From: an uncultured Ruminococcus sp.
GTDB lineage: Bacteria; Bacillota; Clostridia; Lachnospirales; Lachnospiraceae
Assembly (NCBI GenBank): GCA_900555215.1
Contig: USKR01000018.1
Span: forward strand, 1 to 10,763
Length of the DNA stretch: 10,763 nt
Reading direction: 5' to 3'
Position 1 is the stretch's first letter. Every line of letters begins with the position of its first letter. The notes under the pieces are model-generated. The model worked only from the letters and a program-made list of their open reading frames with translations. It was not told the origin of the DNA and ran no database searches. The translations under genes were made by a program, and so were the position numbers. Of the stretch, positions 1 through 5,704 are shown in pieces.

Positions 1-2322
1 GCAGGTGTTTTGGCTTCTTATGTAAGAAATCAGGAGGAGATTTTTTATATTGGATACAATCTGCTTGAAGATTATCTAAAGGCAAGTAGTATTGTTGACC
101 GTGAACAAGATAAGGGAAAAATCAGAGAATACTGTAGATTACAATTATTAGCAATCGATGAAGAAGGAAATGTAGACAATTATGGGAATGAATCTATATT
201 TGCAATGATTTCATCTTTATATGCGATGAAATATGATGAAGAATGTATAGATATAATTGATTGCGTTACAGATGAATGGGATAAAGAACGATTAGTAGAT
301 CAATACATTGGAACATTCACTTGGAGAAGTTCTTGTGTTAAATTAGATAACTTTTTGGAATTGATAAATAAGTATCATGTATCCCCTAAACGGGTGTGGG
401 ATATATTTATTGAAAATGCAACTAAAGAGAATAGCGAATTGAATGCAATGGGATTGACTAAACTTTTGAATAAGTATGAACTTAATTACCGTGACTACTT
501 ATGGACCATCGAAATTAATGATTTAGGTGAAAAGGATCGGATTGTAAGTCTGGCATATTTCATAGAAGAAGGCAATAAATTTGAGGGGCTATCAGAAAAT
601 AGAGCATTTCTATTGTTGATACTTTTTTCATGGATGCTTTCATCTTCGAATCGCACTCTGAGAGATAGGATCTCAAAGGCAATGGTGGAGATAATGAAAT
701 CTCACTTTGGATTATGCAAAAGATTGCTTGAGATTTTCAAATCGGTCAATGATCCATATATTGCTCAGCGAATATATGGAACTGTATTTGGTGCGGTTGT
801 AAAAAGAATCACTGATTTTAAGACGGAATTTACTGAATTGGTAGAATGGATTTATAACGAAATTTTTGATCAAACATATGTGTATCCGGATATCTTGTTA
901 AGAGATTATGCACGGTTAATAATAGAACGTTTTTTGTGGGAATACCCGGAAGATGAGAAACAATTTGATATTTCAAAAATCAAACCACCATATAAATCTG
1001 TACCTGTTCCAAAAGTTGAGGAAGTAGATTATAGTGATAAACAGTTTGAACAACCTGGAGTTTGGATGTTGCTGTTTTCTATGAAATTTAATCTTCCTGT
1101 GAAGGGGGTTGGAATGTATGGAGACTTTGGCAGATATACTTTCCAATCAGCAGTTAATTATTTCAAGAAAGTAGATACAGCAAACATTTATTATTATGCG
1201 TTAAGTTTTATTTTCGAAAATTTGGGTTATTGTTCTAAATATTTTGGGGAGTATGATTTGCATAGGGCGGGATTTGACAGACATCATGTTAAAAAAATAG
1301 AAAGAATTGGTAAAAAATATCAGTGGATAGCTATGTATAATATTCTGGCTCGTCTATCTGATGAATATATGTTAAAGGGGGTGGATTGGAATGACGAGAC
1401 AGGCTACTATTATAATGGGCCGTGGGAACCATATGTGAGAGATTTTGATCCTACCTTAAATATTAGAATAAAACCTGTAAAAAGTATGCTTAAAATAAAG
1501 TTACCTGAATATGATGATGAGAGTTTTTTGCCTTTCGGAGCATCTGACTCAGATATTGAAGAATGGATAATTTCCGAGGATAAAATGTTTCAAGATTTCC
1601 CAGGACGGTTGATACACAAAGATGAATCTGGAACAGAGTGGGTTTCTTTGTACTTATATCAGGAGAACAAGTTACAACCACCAAATGAAGAAATATCAGT
1701 TATAGGATTTCCAATTGGAGAACAACATATCTGGGCGAGTGCTTCAATGTATATTGTTAGTGATAAAATGGAAAAACTTACAGAAGAAGAACTGATAGAT
1801 TCAGGATTTATTCAAAGCCGATCTTCTTATACAAGAGACTGTTATTCTTTATTTAGTCGAGAATATGCTTGGAGCCCTGGTTATAAAGCAGAGTTTGCTG
1901 TTCCAGAAGAGGATGACGGTAGAGCAACAATAAAAGCAATTCCTGCATCAGTTAATGTTTTGTGGGAGGAAGAATTTGATGCTTCGCAGGAAGAAACAAC
2001 CTCATTTATGATTCCAGCAGGATCCATCATTCAAGAAATGAAACTTTATGAAAAATCAGTGGATGGTATATACTATTATAATGGAGAAATTGTAGCTTGT
2101 GATTTAAAAGTTCTGGGTAATGAAAGGAGTGAACTTGTTATTCGAAGAGATATCTTAAATCAATATATGGCAAAGAAAAAAGTTAAGCTGTTCTGGTGCA
2201 TAGAAGGTGAAAAGCAATATTTTTTAGGAGGACATAATCAGAAATGGCAGAGAAGAGAAGGTTATTTTCTTTATAAAAGTAATGAGATAAATGGACACAT
2301 GCGTATTGTAGATAATATTTAA
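1..2322 (+). CDS. C-terminal part of a large STAND/AVAST-like NTPase protein (5'-truncated by the window)
   Basis: The frame is open from base 1 (Ala-Gly-Val before the TTG at 10), with no ribosome site near that TTG, so the true start lies to the left. About 773 residues are visible. They are rich in helical, aromatic and charged segments, with no signal peptide and no Walker motifs. Numbered from the TTG, several blocks resemble motifs I recall from the C-terminal helical sensor half of large NACHT/STAND ATPases linked to phage defence: SSSNRTLRDR (211-220), NDPYIAQRIYG (247-257), GDFGRYTFQSA (371-381), GKKYQWIA (434-441) and GPWEPYVRDFDP (470-481). In that family the N-terminal effector and the ATPase module precede this region and would lie upstream. 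The final ~270 residues are not recognised. The family call comes from motif memory and needs a profile search. The gene sits next to the integration module, fitting a cargo defence gene. Confidence 0.55.
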   Translation, partial: AGVLASYVRNQEEIFYIGYNLLEDYLKASSIVDREQDKGKIREYCRLQLLAIDEEGNVDNYGNESIFAMISSLYAMKYDEECIDIIDCVTDEWDKERLVDQYIGTFTWRSSCVKLDNFLELINKYHVSPKRVWDIFIENATKENSELNAMGLTKLLNKYELNYRDYLWTIEINDLGEKDRIVSLAYFIEEGNKFEGLSENRAFLLLILFSWMLSSSNRTLRDRISKAMVEIMKSHFGLCKRLLEIFKSVNDPYIAQRIYGTVFGAVVKRITDFKTEFTELVEWIYNEIFDQTYVYPDILLRDYARLIIERFLWEYPEDEKQFDISKIKPPYKSVPVPKVEEVDYSDKQFEQPGVWMLLFSMKFNLPVKGVGMYGDFGRYTFQSAVNYFKKVDTANIYYYALSFIFENLGYCSKYFGEYDLHRAGFDRHHVKKIERIGKKYQWIAMYNILARLSDEYMLKGVDWNDETGYYYNGPWEPYVRDFDPTLNIRIKPVKSMLKIKLPEYDDESFLPFGASDSDIEEWIISEDKMFQDFPGRLIHKDESGTEWVSLYLYQENKLQPPNEEISVIGFPIGEQHIWASASMYIVSDKMEKLTEEELIDSGFIQSRSSYTRDCYSLFSREYAWSPGYKAEFAVPEEDDGRATIKAIPASVNVLWEEEFDASQEETTSFMIPAGSIIQEMKLYEKSVDGIYYYNGEIVACDLKVLGNERSELVIRRDILNQYMAKKKVKLFWCIEGEKQYFLGGHNQKWQRREGYFLYKSNEINGHMRIVDNI

Positions 2323-2383
2323 AAATTCAATATAAAAAGATAAGTTTTCAAGTACATTTATTTTCTAAAAGAACTTGTGAAAT

Positions 2384-2451
2384 AAGCCTCTTTCCTATGG
2401 AGAAGTGAAGGGAATAGTATAATTCCCTATCTAATCTGTAGAAAGGGGCTT
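2384..2451 (+). promoter_or_regulatory. Long-range hairpin enclosing the ribosome site of the excisionase-like gene
   Basis: AAGCCTCTTTC (2384-2394) can pair with GAAAGGGGCTT (2441-2451), eleven base pairs with one G-U. The right arm contains the GAAAGGGG ribosome site of the gene starting at 2458. Inside the loop is a second perfect inverted repeat, GGGAAT (2410-2415) and ATTCCC (2422-2427). The right arm is followed by TTTTATTT, so the structure could also act as a weak terminator for the upstream gene. RNA entering from the upstream gene would tend to hide the ribosome site. The regulatory role is inferred. Confidence 0.5.
2418..2423 (+). promoter_or_regulatory. Possible -10 element (TATAAT) before the excisionase-like gene
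   Basis: A perfect TATAAT lies 34 bases before the ATG at 2458, inside the GGGAAT/ATTCCC inverted repeat. No good -35 is present at 16 to 18 bases upstream (CTATGG at 2395-2400), so either an activator is needed or this is chance in AT-rich DNA. Confidence 0.3.
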
Positions 2452-2457
2452 TTATTT

Positions 2458-2667
2458 ATGGGTTTTGCAAGAAAAGATGTTGAAGCAACGAAGCGCTGCG
2501 AAAAGAAGTTTGTGAGATATCAGGAAGGCGCTGAAAAATACAGTCTTGGATTGACAAAATTCCAGGCATTAGCAAAAGAGGCTAAGGCAACATATAAAAT
2601 TGATAAGGTTGTTTTAGTGAACTGTGAGATCTTTGAAAAGTATCTTGAAACATTTAGAGAATATTGA
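2458..2667 (+). CDS. Excisionase-like small winged-helix protein (DUF6462 type)
   Basis: This 69-residue basic protein resembles DUF6462 proteins found beside integrases in clostridial integrative elements, and also the general layout of Tn916 Xis. RYQEGAEKYSLGLTKFQALA (residues 20-39) looks like the helix-turn-helix of a MerR/Xis fold, followed by a basic strand region and a C-terminal helix ending in LETFREY. Xis proteins bend DNA at element ends and bias the integrase toward excision; that role is inferred here from size, fold-like pattern and position. The start is supported by GAAAGGGG (2441-2448) nine bases ahead. This ribosome site lies in a potential hairpin. The gene is followed 312 bases later by the integrase, with the small regulator between. 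Confidence 0.65.
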   Translation: MGFARKDVEATKRCEKKFVRYQEGAEKYSLGLTKFQALAKEAKATYKIDKVVLVNCEIFEKYLETFREY

Positions 2668-2710
2668 TTATTTACAGTACGAAAAAGGACTCAGATATGA
2701 TTGCTGCCTG

Positions 2711-2739
2711 TTGACATTTTGTCATACAAAAAGTATAAT
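2711..2739 (+). promoter_or_regulatory. Consensus sigma-A promoter for the regulator-integrase operon
   Basis: TTGACA (2711-2716) and TATAAT (2734-2739) are separated by exactly 17 bases, a perfect match to the vegetative consensus. The expected start near 2746 leaves a leader of only about 15 bases before the regulator start codon. No equally good promoter lies between here and the integrase, so both genes are probably transcribed from it. Confidence 0.85.
2712..2724 (+). promoter_or_regulatory. Candidate operator overlapping the -35 box
   Basis: TGACA (2712-2716), TTT, TGTCA (2720-2724) form a perfect 13-base inverted repeat over the -35 hexamer. A repressor bound here would block RNA polymerase. 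The ribbon-helix-helix protein encoded immediately downstream is the obvious candidate for autoregulation. The binding is inferred. Confidence 0.5.
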
Positions 2740-2761
2740 ATAATTCATAGGAGGTATGAAT

Positions 2762-2938
2762 GTGGCTATGATTAAGATGGGAAGACCAAAGTCTGAAAAC
2801 ACAAAGAAGAAAGTCTTGAGTATTCGTGTGTCTGACCAGTTATATTCTCAGCTGCTTGCATACGCCGAAAAACACAATATGACCACTACAGATGTTGTTT
2901 TACGTGGAGTGGAGGCTTTTATCTCTAAGCAGGAATAA
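2762..2938 (+). CDS. Ribbon-helix-helix (CopG/Arc-type) DNA-binding regulator
   Basis: This small basic protein (58 residues from the chosen start) has the ribbon-helix-helix layout: a basic leader GRPKSENTKKK, a strand KVLSIRVS, helix A (DQLYSQLLAYAEKHN), a turn, and helix B (TTTDVVLRGVEAFIS). Such proteins dimerise and bind short palindromes, usually as repressors. AGGAGG (2749-2754) is only one base from the ATG at 2756, too close for initiation. The GTG at 2762 is seven bases away and ideal, and the ATG at 2768 is possible, so I chose the GTG. It has its own consensus promoter with a palindrome on the -35 box and lies 40 bases ahead of the integrase, suggesting control of itself and of integrase expression. 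No toxin partner is visible, so an antitoxin role is not supported. Confidence 0.75.
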   Translation: MAMIKMGRPKSENTKKKVLSIRVSDQLYSQLLAYAEKHNMTTTDVVLRGVEAFISKQE

Positions 2939-2978
2939 TCAGTGAGTCCTTCTTTCATATTGGGAGGAGGAAAACAAC

Positions 2979-4214
2979 ATGGCAAAGACAAGGAAAGATC
3001 TGCGGGGAAGGTCGTTAAGAAAAGGAGAGGTGCAGAGAACGTCAGATAAGCGGTATATGTATACTTATACGGATCCGCTTGGTAGACGAAAATTTATTTA
3101 TGCAAATGATCTTACACAATTAAGAGAAAAGGAAGAAAAACTGTTAAAGGATCAGTTGGACGGTTTGGATATATATGTGGCCGGGAAGGCTACTCTGAAT
3201 GAAACCTTTGATCGTTATATCTCTACTAAATACAATTTGAGAGAGTCTACAAGAAGTTCTTATTTATATACTTATGATCACTATGTGAGGGATACTTTTG
3301 GATTGAAAAGAATTGCAGAGATAAAATATTCTGATGTTTTGCAGTTTTACTATCATCTTCTTAATCAGCAGGGTATTTCATTAGGAACACTTGATTCAGT
3401 GCATTGTTTGCTTCATCCTACATTTCAGTTGGCGGTAAGGGATGAGATTATCAGAAAAAATCCTACAGACGGTGTAATGAAGGAAATAAGCAGAGAGTCA
3501 GGGAAAAATAGAGGCGTCAGACATGCGTTGACCATTGAACAGCAGAGATGTTTTATGGAGTATATTGCTAATCATCCGATTTATTATCACTGGTGGCCTA
3601 TGTTTACTATCTTATTGGGAACAGGCTGCAGGATTGGGGAAGCCCTTGGATTACGCTGGCAAGACCTTGACTTTGAAAATCGGGTAATCAGTATTAATCA
3701 TAGCCTGGTATATTATCCGACGAATGGAAGTAATAAATGTGTTTTAAGGGTTTCACTTCCGAAAACAGATGCCGGCATCAGAACTATACCGATGTTGGAT
3801 ATCGTAAAAGACGCTTTTGAGATGCTCTATGAAGAACAAAAGGAAAACGGATTCAATGAGACAGAGATTGACGGAATGACGGGCTTTATTTTCTGTAACC
3901 GCTTTGGTTCGGTGCCAAATCCGCAGACAGTCAATCACACTATAAAACGTATTGCCAGCAACTATAATGCTGATGAAGTGGTGCGAGCAAAAAAAGAACA
4001 CAGGGATCCGATCATTCTACCTAATTTCTCATGCCATCATTTGCGGCACACTTTTTGCACCAGACTTTGCGAAAACGAAACAAATTTAAAAGTTATCCAG
4101 TCCATTATGGGTCACAAGAATATTGAGACTACATTGGACATCTACGCTGAAGCAACAGAAAAGAAGAAACAAGAATCATTCGAGAATTTGGCAGCCAAAT
4201 TAGATATCTTTTGA
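2979..4214 (+). CDS. int: Tn916-type tyrosine recombinase (integrase)
   Basis: This 411-residue site-specific recombinase of the phage integrase family has three visible regions: an arm-DNA-binding N-terminal domain (about 1-65), a SAM-like core-binding domain (about 70-170), and a catalytic domain (about 185-400). All catalytic residues are present: Arg218 in GTGCRIGEAL, Lys262 in LPKTDAGIR, His353 and Arg356 in CHHLRHTF, His379 in MGHKN, and the nucleophile Tyr389 in LDIYAEA. The length matches the Tn916/Tn1549 group (about 400). GGGAGGAGG (2962-2970) lies eight bases before the ATG. It catalyses integration and excision of the element together with an excisionase. It reads outward toward the chromosome, and the attachment site should lie shortly after the stop codon. 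It looks intact. Confidence 0.95.
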   Translation: MAKTRKDLRGRSLRKGEVQRTSDKRYMYTYTDPLGRRKFIYANDLTQLREKEEKLLKDQLDGLDIYVAGKATLNETFDRYISTKYNLRESTRSSYLYTYDHYVRDTFGLKRIAEIKYSDVLQFYYHLLNQQGISLGTLDSVHCLLHPTFQLAVRDEIIRKNPTDGVMKEISRESGKNRGVRHALTIEQQRCFMEYIANHPIYYHWWPMFTILLGTGCRIGEALGLRWQDLDFENRVISINHSLVYYPTNGSNKCVLRVSLPKTDAGIRTIPMLDIVKDAFEMLYEEQKENGFNETEIDGMTGFIFCNRFGSVPNPQTVNHTIKRIASNYNADEVVRAKKEHRDPIILPNFSCHHLRHTFCTRLCENETNLKVIQSIMGHKNIETTLDIYAEATEKKKQESFENLAAKLDIF

Positions 4215-4238
4215 GAAGGGCTTAAAAATTCGCGGAGT

Positions 4239-4278
4239 ACAACAAAATTTTGAAAAGACCACAAATTGACAACAAAAT
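4239..4278 (+). repeat. Direct repeat pair ACAACAAAAT, candidate integrase arm sites
   Basis: The 10-base ACAACAAAAT occurs at 4239-4248 and again at 4269-4278. The starts are 30 bases apart, close to three helical turns, so both lie on the same DNA face. They begin 25 bases after the integrase stop. Tn916-type integrases bind short direct repeats near the element ends through their N-terminal domain, so this fits arm-type sites. Assignment to the integrase is inferred. Confidence 0.5.
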
Positions 4279-4356
4279 GAATTGAATAATGAATGATAAC
4301 GAAGGATTGTGAATAATATCCTTAATCAGTTGCAAGCCGGAATAAGGGATAATAAG

Positions 4357-4373
4357 TGATCACGAAGAGATCA
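4357..4373. other. Candidate recombinase core site (attachment site)
   Basis: TGATC (4357-4361) and GATCA (4369-4373) are inverted around seven bases (ACGAAGA). Short inverted repeats around a 6-8 base overlap are typical of tyrosine recombinase crossover sites. The site lies 143 bases past the integrase stop and within the open frame of the metG tail. A 5-bp repeat is weak evidence, and the other element end is not available for comparison. Confidence 0.25.
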
Positions 4374-4390
4374 TAAAATATTTCCCGACA

Positions 4391-4837
4391 ATGAAGTCAC
4401 TGGACGCTAAGAAGGGCGAGGCGAAGGCAGAAAAAGCCGAAGAAAAACCGGTTGAAAAGATTGATTTTTCAAAGGTAAAAGTTGAACCGCTCTTTGAGGA
4501 AATGGTTGATTTCGACACTTTCAGTAAGTCGGATTTTCGTGCCGTGAAGATCGAGGCATGTGAAGCTGTTCCGAAGTCTAAGAAACTTTTGAAGTTCACT
4601 TTGAACGATGGAACAGACCGGAAACGCACGATTTTAAGCGGTATTCACGAGTATTATGAGCCGGAAGAACTGGTTGGAAAGACAGCAATCGCAATCGTAA
4701 ACCTGCCGCCAAGAAAGATGATGGGCATCGATTCCGAGGGTATGCTGATTTCAGCAGTACATGAGGAAGATGGACATGAGGGACTGAATCTGCTGATGGT
4801 AGATGACGGGATCCCTGCAGGAGCGAAGCTGTATTAA
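4391..4837 (+). CDS. metG: Methionyl-tRNA synthetase C-terminal tRNA-binding domain (likely 5'-truncated metG)
   Basis: The 148 residues start with a Lys/Glu/Ala-rich linker (about 1-36), followed by an OB-fold tRNA-binding domain (about 38-148) of the MetRS C-terminal/CsaA/Trbp111 family. Typical motifs are SKSDFRAVKI, SKKLLKFTL, RTILSGI, NLPPRKMMGIDSEGM (104-118) and the ending PAGAKLY. In full MetRS this domain dimerises and adds tRNA affinity to a catalytic core of about 500 residues, which is absent here. The frame is open from 4346, after a stop at 4343, and no ribosome site precedes the ATG at 4391. The charged linker is characteristic of a fused domain, so I think this is the tail of a metG split by the element. 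A naturally stand-alone tRNA-binding protein is the alternative. A strong terminator follows, as expected for an original gene end. Confidence 0.7.
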   Translation: MKSLDAKKGEAKAEKAEEKPVEKIDFSKVKVEPLFEEMVDFDTFSKSDFRAVKIEACEAVPKSKKLLKFTLNDGTDRKRTILSGIHEYYEPEELVGKTAIAIVNLPPRKMMGIDSEGMLISAVHEEDGHEGLNLLMVDDGIPAGAKLY

Positions 4838-4861
4838 AAAAGATAATAAACAGTCTGTATG

Positions 4862-4909
4862 AAAAAATCAGAGGTAAAGCACCAAAGAGTGCAGCGCCTC
4901 TGATTTTTT
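4862..4909 (+). terminator. Strong intrinsic terminator after the metG tail
   Basis: AAAAAATCAGAGG (4862-4874) pairs perfectly with CCTCTGATTTTTT (4897-4909), with a nested GCAC/GTGC hairpin (4879-4882, 4889-4892) in the loop. The A-run and T-run make it workable in either direction. Confidence 0.9.
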
Positions 4910-4966
4910 ATATAGTTACCCGATCTAATATTTATCTGAAATACTGCGAAAGCGATACAAAAAAGA

Positions 4967-4972
4967 TATAAT
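4967..4972 (+). promoter_or_regulatory. Likely -10 element of the two-component operon
   Basis: TATAAT at 4967-4972 lies 58 bases before the response regulator start and after the terminator, where a promoter is needed. The -35 at 17 bases (CTGCGA, 4944-4949) is poor, so the promoter may need an activator, perhaps the regulator itself. Confidence 0.5.
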
Positions 4973-5029
4973 CATCCTGTACACTAACATCAGAAACAAA
5001 GAAAAAGATACTGGTGAAAGGAAGCGGAT

Positions 5030-5704
5030 ATGGAACTCAGGCTTTTGATCGTGGAGGATGACAGACTGCTGGCGGAAGCAGTCAGTGATTATTTTACCGC
5101 GAAGGGGTGGAAGACCAAAATCGTATATAATGGGAAAGATGCCGCAGAGAGGGCGGTGAACGGGTCCTGGCAGATGATCCTGCTGGATGTGATGCTCCCG
5201 GGGCAGGACGGCTTTTCTGTATGCCGGAAGATCCGGGAACAGACAGACACGCCGATATTTTTCATCACAGCCCGGGTGATGGAGGAGGATGAGTTGAATG
5301 GCTACGCCGCAGGAGCGGACGATTATATTACCAAACCATTCTCCCTGCCCGTGCTCTATGCAAAGGTTATGGCGATGACGGGACGTGTGAGAGGGTCATC
5401 CCTTGCGGATCTGGTAGTCAAAGGCAGCGTGACGGTGAATCTGCGTACCCGGAGTGTCACTGTCCGGGGATCGGACTGCCCGCTTGCGCCTAAGGAGTAT
5501 GAGATGCTCCTTCTTTTCTTAAAAAATCCGAACCGGGTTTTTACGAGAGAACAGCTTTTAGTCCGGCTGTGGGGATATGATTTTGAGGGAAATGAGCGTG
5601 TCGTGGACAATCACATCAAGAAGCTGAGAAAAGCGCTGGAAGGGAGCACGTGCCGGATCCATACCGTGAGAAACGCCGGTTACAGGATGGAGGTGTCTGC
5701 ATGA
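5030..5704 (+). CDS. OmpR/PhoB-family response regulator
   Basis: This 224-residue protein has a receiver domain (1-118) and a C-terminal winged-helix DNA-binding domain (about 125-221). The acidic pocket is Glu9-Asp10-Asp11, the phospho-acceptor is Asp53 in LLDVMLPG, the switch Thr is Thr80 and the conserved Lys is Lys102 in TKPF. The winged helix shows LAPKEYEML, REQLLVRLWGYDF, VVDNHIKKLRKAL and the ending VRNAGYRM. It is a phosphorylation-controlled transcription factor whose targets are not evident here. AAAGGAAG (5017-5024) precedes the ATG. Its stop overlaps the kinase start as ATGA, so the two are translationally coupled. The pair looks complete and of the general VanR/VanS-like type; no resistance genes are next to it. 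Confidence 0.93.
   Translation: MELRLLIVEDDRLLAEAVSDYFTAKGWKTKIVYNGKDAAERAVNGSWQMILLDVMLPGQDGFSVCRKIREQTDTPIFFITARVMEEDELNGYAAGADDYITKPFSLPVLYAKVMAMTGRVRGSSLADLVVKGSVTVNLRTRSVTVRGSDCPLAPKEYEMLLLFLKNPNRVFTREQLLVRLWGYDFEGNERVVDNHIKKLRKALEGSTCRIHTVRNAGYRMEVSA

Larger units (their letters stand above)
1..4360. mobile_element. Right end of an integrative element (ICE-like or defence island)
   Basis: The stretch holds, in order, a large accessory protein, an excisionase-like small protein, a ribbon-helix-helix regulator and a Tn916-type tyrosine integrase pointing outward. This is the usual order at the integration end of Gram-positive integrative elements. It is more AT-rich than the genes to its right, which are housekeeping or signalling genes. 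The other end, and any conjugation genes, lie outside the window, so it could be a full conjugative element, a mobilizable island or a remnant. The right boundary is only bracketed between the integrase stop (4214) and the metG-like frame (4346 to 4391). I placed it near a candidate core site. Confidence 0.7.
4215..4390. other. Non-coding junction between integrase and metG-like frame
   Basis: No gene or tRNA is seen here. The stretch contains the ACAACAAAAT repeats, an inverted repeat AAGGAT (4302-4307) / ATCCTT (4318-4323), an 8-base palindrome GTGATCAC (4356-4363), and TTGACA (4266-4271) facing rightward without a convincing -10 partner. The element-chromosome boundary should lie inside it. 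Confidence 0.6.

Noticed and set aside
10..12. TTG as a real start of the first gene
   Set aside because: The frame stays open to base 1 and no ribosome site precedes the TTG; the gene continues beyond the window.
2756..2938. Antitoxin of a toxin-antitoxin pair
   Set aside because: Ribbon-helix-helix proteins can be antitoxins, but the next gene is the integrase and no toxin-sized frame adjoins it.
4215..4390. tRNA gene or tRNA 3' end as the attachment site
   Set aside because: No acceptor stem, T-loop sequence or CCA-type end is present after the integrase.
5650..5700. Upstream ATG giving a longer histidine kinase
   Set aside because: It lies inside the response regulator and has no ribosome site; the ATG at 5701 has an ideal site and the usual ATGA overlap.
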